In this document: positions 39,732 to 48,533 of the stretch, in pieces
Numbering within the stretch: position 1 is the stretch's first letter
Layout: every line of letters starts with the position of its first letter
Program-made: the position numbers and the translations under genes
DNA from: Mycobacterium kyogaense
GTDB taxonomy: Bacteria > Actinomycetota > Actinomycetes > Mycobacteriales > Mycobacteriaceae
Direction of reading: 5' to 3'
Assembly (NCBI RefSeq): GCF_003254575.1
Contig: NZ_QJUA01000018.1
Span: forward strand, 1 to 64,000
DNA length: 64,000 nt
The notes under the pieces: generated by a model
Databases searched by the model: none
What the model was told of the DNA's origin: nothing
What the model saw: only the letters and a program-made list of their open reading frames with translations

Positions 39732-41012
39732 CTACTTCTCGGCCAGCTTCGCGTCCGCGGCCTGCGCAGCATCATTGAGTGCGTCCGCGGGCTGCTGCTT
39801 ACCGAGCATGACCGCGACGATCGCCTGCCCCAGCGCGTCGGAGACGTCGGGGTACTGCTCGACGGTGGGGCGGACCTTCTTCACGTTGTTCAGATTCTCC
39901 ACGAACGCCGCTGTGCCCGGGACATTTTGGTTCAGCTTGTCGAGCACCCCCTGGTCCTTGCCGACCGACTGCCGGATCGGCAGATCGCCGGTACCCAACG
40001 AGAACGCCTTGACCTGCTCAGGAGCCGAGAGCCACTTCACGAAGTCGACGGCCGCCTGCTTCTTCTTGTCCCCGTTGTTGAACACCACCCAGTTGTCCGG
40101 GCCGGCGATGGTCTGATGACCACCGGGTGACCCGGCGAAGGTGGGCATGACCTGAACGTCGTAGTCGATGTCGGTGAGCTGGGACAGATCCCACGGACCG
40201 GTGACGAGCATCGCGACCTTGCCGCTGTTCATCAACTTCGGGCCGTTCTCGTTGGTGGTGTCCAGGTACAGCGACTTGTCGGTGACGGCCATCTGCTGCA
40301 GCACGGTGAGCGCCTTGACGCCCGCCTCGGAATTGAACACGGCCTTCTCGTTGTCCGGCGACAGGATGTCCCCACCGGCCTCCCACAGCATCGGGAGGTA
40401 GTGCCAGACCGTGTCCTCGCTGCCGTCAGCCGGGATCAGCCAGCCGTACTGCCCCTTGCTGGGATCGGCGAGTTTGGCTGCGGCGGCGCGGAAGTCGTCC
40501 CACGTCCAGTCCGGGCTGGGCGGCGCGACACCCGCGTCGGCGAACAGCTTCTTGTTGTAGACGATCGCGAGGTTGTCCACCAGCGCCGGCACCCCGACGA
40601 TCTTCTCGCCGACCGTGGCCGCTTCGCGCTCGGCGGGATAGAAGTCATCCCACTGCCAGTCCGGCTTCTTCACCTCATCGGCCATGTCGACCACCTGAGG
40701 GATCTGCGCGATGTTGGGTGACCACGAGCCGAACATGTACGCCACATCGGGCGCACTGCCGCCGCGCACGGCGGTCAGCACCTTCTGCAGCACCAGGTCG
40801 TTGCTGGAGTACAGCTCGTTGACCTTCACATCGGGATGGTCCTTGTTGTATTGCGCGATCAGGCCTTTGAACACCTCACCCTCGGTGTCCTGGTAGCCGT
40901 GCCACACCGCGATCTCGGTGGGACCGGACGACGACGATCCCCCGCCCCCGCACCCGGCGAGGACGAGCGCGATGACGGCGAGCAGTGCAATGCAGAGGCG
41001 GCGTCTGATCAC
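39732..41012 (-). CDS. Sugar-binding lipoprotein of the ABC importer
   Basis: 426 residues from GTG 41012, which has AAGGAG at correct spacing (the GTG 9 bp upstream is too close). The signal ends in lipobox LVLAGC. The mature protein is a class-1 extracellular solute-binding protein (IAVWHGYQDTEGEVFKGLIAQYNKDHPDVKVNEL at the start), the family that binds mono- or oligosaccharides, glycerol-phosphates or glycosides. The ligand cannot be read from sequence; the operon suggests a galactoside or hexosamine sugar. Confidence 0.94.
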   Translation of the reverse strand: MIRRRLCIALLAVIALVLAGCGGGGSSSSGPTEIAVWHGYQDTEGEVFKGLIAQYNKDHPDVKVNELYSSNDLVLQKVLTAVRGGSAPDVAYMFGSWSPNIAQIPQVVDMADEVKKPDWQWDDFYPAEREAATVGEKIVGVPALVDNLAIVYNKKLFADAGVAPPSPDWTWDDFRAAAAKLADPSKGQYGWLIPADGSEDTVWHYLPMLWEAGGDILSPDNEKAVFNSEAGVKALTVLQQMAVTDKSLYLDTTNENGPKLMNSGKVAMLVTGPWDLSQLTDIDYDVQVMPTFAGSPGGHQTIAGPDNWVVFNNGDKKKQAAVDFVKWLSAPEQVKAFSLGTGDLPIRQSVGKDQGVLDKLNQNVPGTAAFVENLNNVKKVRPTVEQYPDVSDALGQAIVAVMLGKQQPADALNDAAQAADAKLAEK

Positions 41013-41024
41013 GGTGGACACTCC

Positions 41025-42329
41025 TTAGTGGTGGATACGCAACGATTCGGGCAGCAGATCTCCGTGCGCGGCGCTCAGTTCGTCACACAGATCGGCGATC
41101 TGATCGACGCTCAGCGACGCGGCGGTGTTCGGGTCGACCATCGCGGCCGCGCGCACCAGTCGAGGGTCGCCCTCGACGGCGGCGCGCACGGTCAGATCGA
41201 CAGGGCCGAGGAAGTTCCGGTTCAGCGCGGCGCACTGCGGCGGCAGATCGCCCACCGCCATCGGATGCGCGCCGAGCGAATCGAGCAGCGTCGGCACCTC
41301 GACGGCCAGCCCGTCGGGCAGGTTGGAGATCAGGCCGGCGTTCGCCACGTTGGCCGAGATCACCCGCGGCGTGCCGGTTTCCAGCGAATGGATGACCTGC
41401 GGGGCGTACTCGGTGGACTCCGTGTCGATCGGCAGGGTGTCGGTGCCGGCCAATTCGGTTCGCAGGCGGCGGTATTCGGCGATGTTCGCCTCGCTGATAC
41501 CGACGTACTCACCGATGTTGAGCCGCAGCCGGGCCACCTCATCGGGGTTGTGCAGGTACCACGGCACGTATTCGCTGCTGTGTTCGCTGGTCTCGGTCGG
41601 GTAGTAGCCGAGCCGGCGGTACATGTCGACCCGCACGCGGCGCTGCAGTTCCGGATCGGCGGCGATGCGCTCGTCGAGCAGTGGGTAGAGATTCTGCCCA
41701 CCGCGCTCCCAGCGCAGCACCCACGCCTGGTGGTTCACGCCCGCCGACCAGTAGGACACCTCGTCGTAGGGCACGTCGATCAGCTCGCACAGGCCGACCA
41801 TCGTCCAGTACACCGAATGGCAGAGCCCCAGCACCTTCAGGTTGGGCGCGACCCGGTGCAGGTAGGTCACGTTCATCGCCATCGGGTTGGTGTAGTTGAG
41901 CAGCCATGCGTCCGGGCACATCTCGGCCATGTCGGCGGCGATGCCGGCGAGCACCGGGAAGGTCCGCAACCCGCGGAAGATGCCGCCGACCCCGATGGTG
42001 TCGGCGATGGTCTGGTTCAGCCCGTACTTCGCGGGGAGGTCGAAGTCCCGCACCGTGGCCTCGTGCCCGCCGACGGCGATCGTGTTGATGACGTAGTCGG
42101 CGCCGTCGAGCGCGCGGCGGCGATCCCTGGTGGACACCACCTCGGGCTGCGCACCGGCCGCCCGGGCGGTGGCCCGGGCGATGCTCTCGGCGGTCTCGAG
42201 CCGTTCGTCGTCGATGTCGTGCAACACCACGCGCACCGCGCCGAGTTCAGGGAACGACAGGATGTCGCCGAGGAGCTCGCGGGTGAACTCGACGCTGCCC
42301 GCGCCGATGATCGCGATCGTCGGTTTCAC
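41025..42329 (-). CDS. GH4 family glycosidase (alpha-galactosidase-like)
   Basis: 434 residues from GTG 42329, overlapping the EamA gene stop by 4 bp. GH4 enzymes use NAD+ and Mn2+ in an oxidation-elimination mechanism: NAD motif IIGAGSVEFTRELLGDIL, LLNYTNPMAM, metal-binding Cys in LGLCHSVYW and His in GVNHQAWVL. The CHS motif fits alpha-galactosidase (MelA) and related non-phospho enzymes rather than 6-phospho-glucosidases. Cytosolic; it would cleave an imported alpha-galactoside. Confidence 0.9.
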   Translation of the reverse strand: MKPTIAIIGAGSVEFTRELLGDILSFPELGAVRVVLHDIDDERLETAESIARATARAAGAQPEVVSTRDRRRALDGADYVINTIAVGGHEATVRDFDLPAKYGLNQTIADTIGVGGIFRGLRTFPVLAGIAADMAEMCPDAWLLNYTNPMAMNVTYLHRVAPNLKVLGLCHSVYWTMVGLCELIDVPYDEVSYWSAGVNHQAWVLRWERGGQNLYPLLDERIAADPELQRRVRVDMYRRLGYYPTETSEHSSEYVPWYLHNPDEVARLRLNIGEYVGISEANIAEYRRLRTELAGTDTLPIDTESTEYAPQVIHSLETGTPRVISANVANAGLISNLPDGLAVEVPTLLDSLGAHPMAVGDLPPQCAALNRNFLGPVDLTVRAAVEGDPRLVRAAAMVDPNTAASLSVDQIADLCDELSAAHGDLLPESLRIHH

Positions 42330-43270
42330 TGACGGGTGCCTTTCGTGGTGGGCTCCAGCACGGCCGCAGTCGGCTCCTCGCCGCGCTTCTCGTCGGCGTA
42401 GACCATCAGCGTCGAGCCGACCAGAGCCAGCACGATGCCGATGGCGCCGTAGGGGCTGGGCAGCGTCTGATAGGCGATCAGCGACACCACGATGGTCAGC
42501 GCCGGGGCGAGCGCGTTGGTGGTCGGCGCAACGATCGAGGCCTTGCCGCGGGCCAGCGCCATCACCAGGAACAGCGCGCCGACCGCGTTGAGCAGCTGAG
42601 TGCCGGCCGTCAACAACGGCGCTTTCCACCCGAAGTCGAGCGGCAGGCCGCCCATCGAGAAGATCGCGACGGGGATCAGCGCGAGCCCGCTGATCGCCAT
42701 CCAGCCGAACGTGGTGGCCTCGTTGACGCCCAGGGTCGCGGTCTTGCGCATGAAGTAGGCCTGTACGCCCCACGCCACGCAGATCACGACGGCCAGCAGC
42801 AGCCACGGACCCGTCGAGGCGTCGGAATCGCTGCTGGTGATGCTGAACAGCACGATGGCGGCCAGGGCGCAGATCAGCCCGACGATCGCCAGGCCGCGAA
42901 TGCGTTCGCGCAGCAGCACCATCGCCATCAGCACGGTGATCGCCGGGGAGATCGACACGATCGGGAAGATCAGGTAGGCCGGGCCGATCGTCAACGCCTG
43001 GAACAGCAGCAGCTGGCCGCCCGCGCCGGTGAGACCGATCAGCAGACCGTAGATCGTCGCTTCCTTGCGGGTGTCGAACTTCTGCCCCTTGAGTGCGAAC
43101 GCGGCCGGGATGATCATCGTCAACGCCCAGATGCAATAGATCATCTCGTCGGGGTAGCCATACCAGTTCGCGGGCAGCGCGGAGAACGCGCCCCACACAC
43201 CCCAGAACAGGATCAGCAGGGTGGCGTAAAAGATCCAGCTGCGGGCCGGCTTGGCGGTGGTATCGGTCAT
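42326..43270 (-). CDS. EamA/DMT family transporter
   Basis: 314 residues from ATG 43270 (ATGA overlap with the kinase gene); an open extension upstream is antisense-like. Ten membrane helices in two EamA repeats. A second transporter inside an operon that already has an ABC importer is unusual; it may export a by-product, provide a low-affinity route, or exchange metabolites. Substrate unknown. Confidence 0.88.
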   Translation of the reverse strand: MTDTTAKPARSWIFYATLLILFWGVWGAFSALPANWYGYPDEMIYCIWALTMIIPAAFALKGQKFDTRKEATIYGLLIGLTGAGGQLLLFQALTIGPAYLIFPIVSISPAITVLMAMVLLRERIRGLAIVGLICALAAIVLFSITSSDSDASTGPWLLLAVVICVAWGVQAYFMRKTATLGVNEATTFGWMAISGLALIPVAIFSMGGLPLDFGWKAPLLTAGTQLLNAVGALFLVMALARGKASIVAPTTNALAPALTIVVSLIAYQTLPSPYGAIGIVLALVGSTLMVYADEKRGEEPTAAVLEPTTKGTRQ

Positions 43271-44292
43271 GGTGTGCTCACCTTCTCGGATGTGGTTGCA
43301 GTCGTCGACAATTCGGCGATCGCGGCAGTGCTCAACGAGTGGCCGCTGTGTTTGGCCGCGTACAGCGCGGCACCGACCGCCGGGTCGAGCAGCGGCTGCC
43401 GCAGGTCGTAGTGCGCGGGGAGGGCGCTCAGCGCGGTGGTGAACCCCTGCAGGAGCAGCGGGTCGGAGAACATGCCGCCGGAGTACGACACCGGCACTGT
43501 CTCGCCGTCGGTGAAACCCACCAGCGTGCGGGTGGTTTCGATCAGTGCGACGAGTTCGGCGACGGCGTCGTCGAGGATCTGCGACGCGGCGGTGTCGCCT
43601 TTCTGCGCAGCCTGGCAGACGGTGGTCGCCAGCGCGGCGATGGAGCCGCGGCTCCCCTTCCACGTGTCGATGACCAGGCTGACGACGTCGAGGTCGCCCC
43701 CGACCTCCAGACGCGCCTTGAGCAGATCGTAGAGCGGGCCGCGCGGCATGCGGCCGTCGCTCATCCGGCTGAACGCGTTCAGGCCGCGGGTAGCGACCCA
43801 GTAGGCCGACCCCTCGTCCCCGAAGAGCTCACCCCAGCCCCCGACACGGTGCCCGACACCCTGGCGCTCGCCGTAGGTCATCGATCCGGTGCCGCTGATG
43901 ACATTGATGCCGTCCTCGCCGCCGAGCGATCCGGCCCAGCCGCACACCATGTCGTTGTCGCAGCTGTACCGGTCGTGGCCAAGGACGCCGGCGGGTACGG
44001 CGTCCAGCGCCGCGATGTCGGCGCTGGCCTCGCCGTAGCCGGGCAGGCCGAAGAACGCGGCGTCGATCGCGGCGGTGTCGACACCGGCCAGGGTGCAGAC
44101 ATCGGTGATGCCCTGTTGGAGAACGCGTTCGACGACGTCGAAGCCGTCGCGGGTTGGGGAATCTGGGTGGGAGGAGGCACCGTAGTAGTAGGAGGTGGGC
44201 GCGGTGGCGCGGGCCAGCACCTGGCCGGTGTCGTCGATCAACACGAACGCCGTCTTCGACCCGCCGCCGTCCACACCGAGGTAGCGCGCCAT
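43267..44292 (-). CDS. BadF/BcrA-type ATPase family sugar kinase (N-acetylhexosamine kinase-like)
   Basis: 341 residues. ASKHA fold: phosphate-1 loop LGVDGGGSKTAFVLID, phosphate-2 region GINVISGTGSMTYG, and GGWGELFGDEGSAYW typical of N-acetylglucosamine-kinase-like members of this family. In this operon it most likely phosphorylates the imported sugar or amino sugar, replacing the PTS used in enterobacterial aga/gat operons. The specific sugar is inference. Confidence 0.85.
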   Translation of the reverse strand: MARYLGVDGGGSKTAFVLIDDTGQVLARATAPTSYYYGASSHPDSPTRDGFDVVERVLQQGITDVCTLAGVDTAAIDAAFFGLPGYGEASADIAALDAVPAGVLGHDRYSCDNDMVCGWAGSLGGEDGINVISGTGSMTYGERQGVGHRVGGWGELFGDEGSAYWVATRGLNAFSRMSDGRMPRGPLYDLLKARLEVGGDLDVVSLVIDTWKGSRGSIAALATTVCQAAQKGDTAASQILDDAVAELVALIETTRTLVGFTDGETVPVSYSGGMFSDPLLLQGFTTALSALPAHYDLRQPLLDPAVGAALYAAKHSGHSLSTAAIAELSTTATTSEKVSTP

Positions 44293-45425
44293 CAGTGGGC
44301 TCCGGCCATCGGGTAGATCGTGACGCCGCGCACGACCCGGCTCACTTCGCCCGACGGGAACGGATTGTCGGGTGTCTTGCCGTAGTCCAGCGATGTGAAC
44401 AGCGCCAGATACTGGCCGAACACCAGATACGGCAGCGCGACCAGTGCGTCGGGCAGATCGTCGAGGCCGGGTAGCACCAGCGCCGCGCCGTACTCCTCGG
44501 GAATCGGGACCGCGGAGATCACGCGGACCGCGTCGGCGCCGAGTTGGCTGCGCAACTCGGCGATGATGTCGAGGTCGTAGCGGCGGGTGTAGGGGTCGGT
44601 GGACACGTACACGACCGCAAGGGTGTCCGCGTCGAGCACCGATTTCGGTCCGTGCCGGAAGCCGAGCGGCGAATCGAAGTAGGTGACCACCTCACCGGCC
44701 GTCAATTCCAGGAGCTTGAGCGCTGATTCGCGCGCCAGCCCCTCCAGCGGCCCACTGCCCAGATAGACGAATCGCTGCTTCTTGCTCTGCGCGAGCGCAC
44801 GGATGTCGTCCTGCAGGCCGGCGACGTGTTCGGCGGCGCGGGCCAGCGCCTCGACCTGAGTCGACTGCGCGGGACCGAGCATCAGCAGGCACGTGAGCAG
44901 CATCGAGGTCAGGCTCGAGGTCATCGCGAAGCCTGAATCGTTGGTGCGGTCGGGCATGTAGACCACCAGCGAGTCCGGGCGGTCGGCGTGCGCGCGGCCC
45001 AGCTTGCCCGCGCGATCGCACGTGAGCACCAGATGCCACACCTGATCGACGAGCTGATCAGCCAGGGCTGTGGTTGCCAGGCTCTCCGGGCTGTTGCCGC
45101 TGCGCGCGAACGACACCAGCAGCGTGGGGGTTTCGGGCTCGAGGTGATCGAGCGGGCTGGCCACAATGCTGGTGGTGGCGATCGGCTCGACGCGCCTGTG
45201 CAGGTGCCGGCGCAGCAGCGGGGCGGCGATCTCGCCGGCGAACGCCGAGCTGCCCGCCCCCGTGAGGATGATGCGCAGATCGGGGCGAGCCAGCAGGTCC
45301 CGAACGAAGGTCTCGGCGTTCTCGTCGGAGCGGCCTGCCACCTCCCGCCACGCGTCGGGCTGCTGGCCGATCTCGAGAATAGTTGCGCCGCCGTCTTTCT
45401 GGTCGGGCACAGACGTCTGGGTCAT
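44292..45425 (-). CDS. SIS-domain sugar isomerase/deaminase (AgaS-like)
   Basis: 377 residues with two SIS domains (ILTGAGSSAFAGE at about 53-65, and a second half with FVYLGSGPLEGLARESALKLLELTAGEVVTYFDSPLGFRHGPKS). The arrangement matches AgaS, the galactosamine-6-phosphate deaminase/isomerase giving tagatose-6-phosphate, and the isomerase half of GlmS without a glutaminase domain. Overlaps its neighbours by 4 bp (upstream) and 1 bp (downstream), so it is translationally coupled. Activity as GalN6P deaminase fits the two tagatose-bisphosphate aldolase genes before it. Confidence 0.88.
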   Translation of the reverse strand: MTQTSVPDQKDGGATILEIGQQPDAWREVAGRSDENAETFVRDLLARPDLRIILTGAGSSAFAGEIAAPLLRRHLHRRVEPIATTSIVASPLDHLEPETPTLLVSFARSGNSPESLATTALADQLVDQVWHLVLTCDRAGKLGRAHADRPDSLVVYMPDRTNDSGFAMTSSLTSMLLTCLLMLGPAQSTQVEALARAAEHVAGLQDDIRALAQSKKQRFVYLGSGPLEGLARESALKLLELTAGEVVTYFDSPLGFRHGPKSVLDADTLAVVYVSTDPYTRRYDLDIIAELRSQLGADAVRVISAVPIPEEYGAALVLPGLDDLPDALVALPYLVFGQYLALFTSLDYGKTPDNPFPSGEVSRVVRGVTIYPMAGAH

Positions 45426-46741
45426 CGTGGGTCACCTCCGGGGTTGTCGGCGCGGCACGCGGCGGCGTAGGGCCGCAGCGCGTCGCGGACGCGGTCGACC
45501 ACGAGGGCCTGGGCGTCGTGGTCGAGCAGGCCGGCGCGGATGCGCTCGTATTGCATGGGCAGGAATTGACTGATCAGCGGTAGCGGGATTCCGACGCGGT
45601 CGAGGTTGGCCAGCAGTGTGCGCCGTGCGGCATCGACCTCCTCGTCGGACCAGTAGTAGCGCAGCCGATCGCTGTAGCTGTAGCGCCGGGCGGTGCGCTG
45701 CGCGACGGGATCGCCCTCGTAGTAGTCCTGCCAGTACCTGGGCTCGGCGAGCATTCGCCGCTCGATCACCTCGATGAGGTTCGAGCGCGAGGGGCGCGGC
45801 ACCAGCTCGGTCTCGATCATCGCCAATGCGAACAGCGCCTCGCGCATCGCAAAGGTCAATCCCGGTCCGACTTTGAGGACTGCCCAATGGTCGTCGACGA
45901 GCTCGCGAACCTGTTGGGGACGTTGGTAATCGGTCGAATGTGCCTCGAAGACAAGGTGTCCCTCGTCGTCGAGCACCCTGCGAAGGTCCGCGGTGGCTGC
46001 GTGCTCGTAGTCGATGACCTGGAGGTGGTCGAATTCGACGCCGGGCTGCACGACGAGTGCCATCACCCGCGGCCACACGTCGTCGTGGCCGACGGCGGCG
46101 AACGCGCTGCGGTGGGCGGCCAGCGTGGCGCGCGCCGCGTCGGCGGGTGTCGGGGTGAGCCGGTCCAGCGTCTCGTGGGCGCCACCGGGGACGGGCACCT
46201 CGGTGCCGATCACGTAGACCGGCGCGTCGACACCGGCCTGCCGCGCGGTCTTCTCCGCGACCGCCAGCAGCCGCGCGCTGCGCTCGGCGACGACCTCGTC
46301 GGAGAGCACGGCAGGATCGTCGGCGCAGCGCATGCTGCAATCCAGGTGGATCTTGTGGTAGCCCGCCGCCACATACGCGGCGATCAGCGTCTCCGCGTGC
46401 GCCATGGCGACCTCGGCGCTCTCCCGCTGCCACCGATTCGGACCGAGGTGGTCACCGCCCAGGACGACGCGGTCGCGGGCGAAACCCTGCGCGTCGGCGA
46501 TGCCGACCACCAGGTCACGGAAGTCGTTAGGCCGCATACCCGTATAGCCGCCGAACTGATCGACCTGATTCGACGTCGCCTCGATCAGCACGAACCCGCC
46601 GTCGGCGGCCGCCTGCACGATCGCGGCCTCCAACACCGTGGGGTGCGCCGAGCACACCGAGTAGACCCCGACGGGCTCGCCGGCCTTGTGCCGCTCGACC
46701 ATGTCGGCGAGCCAGTCGACCCGCAGCATCTGAGCGCCCAT
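45422..46741 (-). CDS. D-tagatose-1,6-bisphosphate aldolase GatZ/KbaZ-type subunit
   Basis: 439 residues from ATG 46741 (TGATG overlap with the upstream gene). MLRVDWLADMVERHKAGEPVGVYSVCSAHP, VLIEATSNQVDQFGGYTGM and GGDHLGPNRWQ are the GatZ/KbaZ family landmarks. In E. coli this subunit stabilises GatY/KbaY rather than catalysing; the family name as a kinase is historical. Paired here with the GatY-type gene. Confidence 0.92.
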   Translation of the reverse strand: MGAQMLRVDWLADMVERHKAGEPVGVYSVCSAHPTVLEAAIVQAAADGGFVLIEATSNQVDQFGGYTGMRPNDFRDLVVGIADAQGFARDRVVLGGDHLGPNRWQRESAEVAMAHAETLIAAYVAAGYHKIHLDCSMRCADDPAVLSDEVVAERSARLLAVAEKTARQAGVDAPVYVIGTEVPVPGGAHETLDRLTPTPADAARATLAAHRSAFAAVGHDDVWPRVMALVVQPGVEFDHLQVIDYEHAATADLRRVLDDEGHLVFEAHSTDYQRPQQVRELVDDHWAVLKVGPGLTFAMREALFALAMIETELVPRPSRSNLIEVIERRMLAEPRYWQDYYEGDPVAQRTARRYSYSDRLRYYWSDEEVDAARRTLLANLDRVGIPLPLISQFLPMQYERIRAGLLDHDAQALVVDRVRDALRPYAAACRADNPGGDPR

Positions 46742-47610
46742 CACACCTGCACCTCCGCGACCACGCGGCACAGGTGGGCAACGGTCTCGGCCACCGCCTC
46801 ACGGGCCGGCACCAGATACTTGCGCGGATCGGTCAGTGCGGCATCGGACTCCAGCACGCCGCGCACTGCTCCCGTGTAGGCGATGTTGAGCGCGGTACCG
46901 ACGTTGACCTTGCGAATACCGGCGGTCACCGCGGCGCGCAGGTTGTCATCCGACACCCCCGACGAACCGTGCAGCACAAGCGGAATCGATACCTCGGCGG
47001 CGATGTCGCGGATCAAAGCCATGTCGAGTTCGGCGTCACGGGTGGTCATCGCGTGCGAGCTGCCGACGGCAACCGCCAGTGCGTCCACCCCCGTCTGCGT
47101 CGCGAACGCCGCCGCCTCGCCGGGATCGGTGCGGGCGCCGGGCTCGTGGGCGCCGAGCACACGGCCGTCCTTGCCGCCGACCTGACCGAGCTCCGCCTCC
47201 ACGAACAATCCGGCCGCGTGGGCTCGCTCGACGAAAGCTGCTGTCTGACCGACATTCTCGTCGGCGTCGAGGTGCGCCGCGTCGATCATCACCGACGTGA
47301 CGCCGAGAGCAGGTGCTGAGCCGATCACCTCGTCGAGCAGAGCGGCATCCTGGATGTGATCGAGATGCACGGCCAGAGGCGCCGCCGACCTGCCGGCGAT
47401 CTGCGCGCACGCGGCGGCGATCGGGGCGAGCGCTCCGCCGTGGAAGCGCACGGTGTTCTCGCTGATCTGGATCAGCGCGGCCGCCCCCGCACGCTCGACG
47501 CCCGCGGCGATCCCCTCGGCATGCTCGACAGTGATGGCGTTGAAAGCCAAGACAGCGCAGCGTTTTTCGATCGCCGCGGCGACGAGGTCGGAGGTCGACG
47601 CCAGGGTCAC
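46741..47610 (-). CDS. Class II tagatose/fructose-bisphosphate aldolase (GatY/KbaY-like)
   Basis: 289 residues from GTG 47610 with AAGGGGG upstream; first gene of the leftward operon. Class II aldolase signatures: VHLDHIQD with the catalytic Asp and a zinc His, EAELGQVGGKDG, AVGSSHAM and LHGSSGVSDD. It would split tagatose-1,6-bisphosphate into glyceraldehyde-3-phosphate and dihydroxyacetone phosphate. A kinase making the bisphosphate from tagatose-6-phosphate is not in the operon. Confidence 0.92.
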   Translation of the reverse strand: MTLASTSDLVAAAIEKRCAVLAFNAITVEHAEGIAAGVERAGAAALIQISENTVRFHGGALAPIAAACAQIAGRSAAPLAVHLDHIQDAALLDEVIGSAPALGVTSVMIDAAHLDADENVGQTAAFVERAHAAGLFVEAELGQVGGKDGRVLGAHEPGARTDPGEAAAFATQTGVDALAVAVGSSHAMTTRDAELDMALIRDIAAEVSIPLVLHGSSGVSDDNLRAAVTAGIRKVNVGTALNIAYTGAVRGVLESDAALTDPRKYLVPAREAVAETVAHLCRVVAEVQV

Positions 47611-47696
47611 GCGGTGGCCCCCTTCGTCAGATGTGTGCGGTGCATCACTCGACTATGAGAAGCTCCCTGGCGAACGCGCAATACCAATCGGTCAAA

Positions 47697-47715
47697 CGAT
47701 CAGGAAAACTGATCG
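47697..47715. promoter_or_regulatory. Candidate DeoR operator
   Basis: Perfect 7-bp inverted repeat CGATCAG-GAAAA-CTGATCG between the divergent sugar operon (start 47610) and the deoR-type gene (start 47741). DeoR-family repressors usually bind such sites in their own divergent promoter region, which makes this the best operator candidate here. Confidence 0.6.
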
Positions 47716-47740
47716 CTCGCTCATTCCGAGGAGTTTCCCG

Positions 47741-48520
47741 ATGTCGATCAAGCGCACCGACCGGATGCGGGAGGTGTTGTCCGTACTGCGGGACCGCGGC
47801 GAGGTCGCATCGACCGTGCTGTGCACCGAACTGCGCATCTCCCCTGCCACACTGCGCCGCGATCTGGCCGAACTCGAGGAGCAGGGCCTGCTGGTCCGCA
47901 CGCACGGCGGCGCGAAGGCTCTCGACCCCAGCGGCAGCGAGATCCCCGTGCGCTTGCGCGACCACCGCATGGTCGCGATCAAGCGCCGCATCGCCCAGCA
48001 CGCCGCCGCGCTGATCCCGCCCGGTCCGCAGGCCGTCGCGCTCACCGGCGGCGTCACCACCGGTGAAGTGGCCCGCGCACTCAAGGGGCGACGCCACATC
48101 ACCGTCGTCACCAACTCGTTGACGATCGCCGCCGACTGCGCCGTCGACGCCCACATGAAGGTGATCGCGACCGGCGGGCTCGTCCGCGCGAATTCACTGG
48201 AGGCCGTCGGCCCGATGTCCGAGCACGCGTTCCAGGTGATCACCGTCGGCACCGCAGTCCTGGGCGCCGACGGAATGTCGGCCGAGATCGGCGCCACCAC
48301 CTACGACGAGGCCGAGGCCCGCACCGCGATCGCGATGGCATCCAACGCCCAGCGCGTCGTCGTCGCCGTCGACGGGTCCAAGATCGGCAACGTGACACTG
48401 GCCAAGATGATCGCACCGGCCCAGATCGACCACCTCGTCACCGATTCCACGGCCGACCGCGACCAACTCGAACGCATCTCGGCCGCCGGCGTGCAGGTGC
48501 ACGTCATCGACGTGGAGTGA
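47741..48520 (+). CDS. DeoR family repressor of the sugar operon (AgaR-like)
   Basis: 259 residues from ATG 47741 with GAGGAG upstream. N-terminal winged helix with the recognition helix ISPATLRRDLAELEEQGLLVRTHGGA, then the sugar-phosphate-sensing domain (ALTGGVTTGEVARALKG, TNSLTIAADCA, VAVDGSKIGNVTLAKM). Divergent from the gatY-to-ABC operon, so it most likely represses it until a phosphorylated sugar accumulates, and may control itself. Confidence 0.92.
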   Translation: MSIKRTDRMREVLSVLRDRGEVASTVLCTELRISPATLRRDLAELEEQGLLVRTHGGAKALDPSGSEIPVRLRDHRMVAIKRRIAQHAAALIPPGPQAVALTGGVTTGEVARALKGRRHITVVTNSLTIAADCAVDAHMKVIATGGLVRANSLEAVGPMSEHAFQVITVGTAVLGADGMSAEIGATTYDEAEARTAIAMASNAQRVVVAVDGSKIGNVTLAKMIAPAQIDHLVTDSTADRDQLERISAAGVQVHVIDVE

Positions 48521-48533
48521 CGGAGGGGTTTCG

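Noticed and set aside
43271..43663. Extended start of the EamA gene
   Set aside because: The extra part is Arg-rich and antisense-like within the kinase gene; ATG 43270 overlaps the kinase stop as ATGA.
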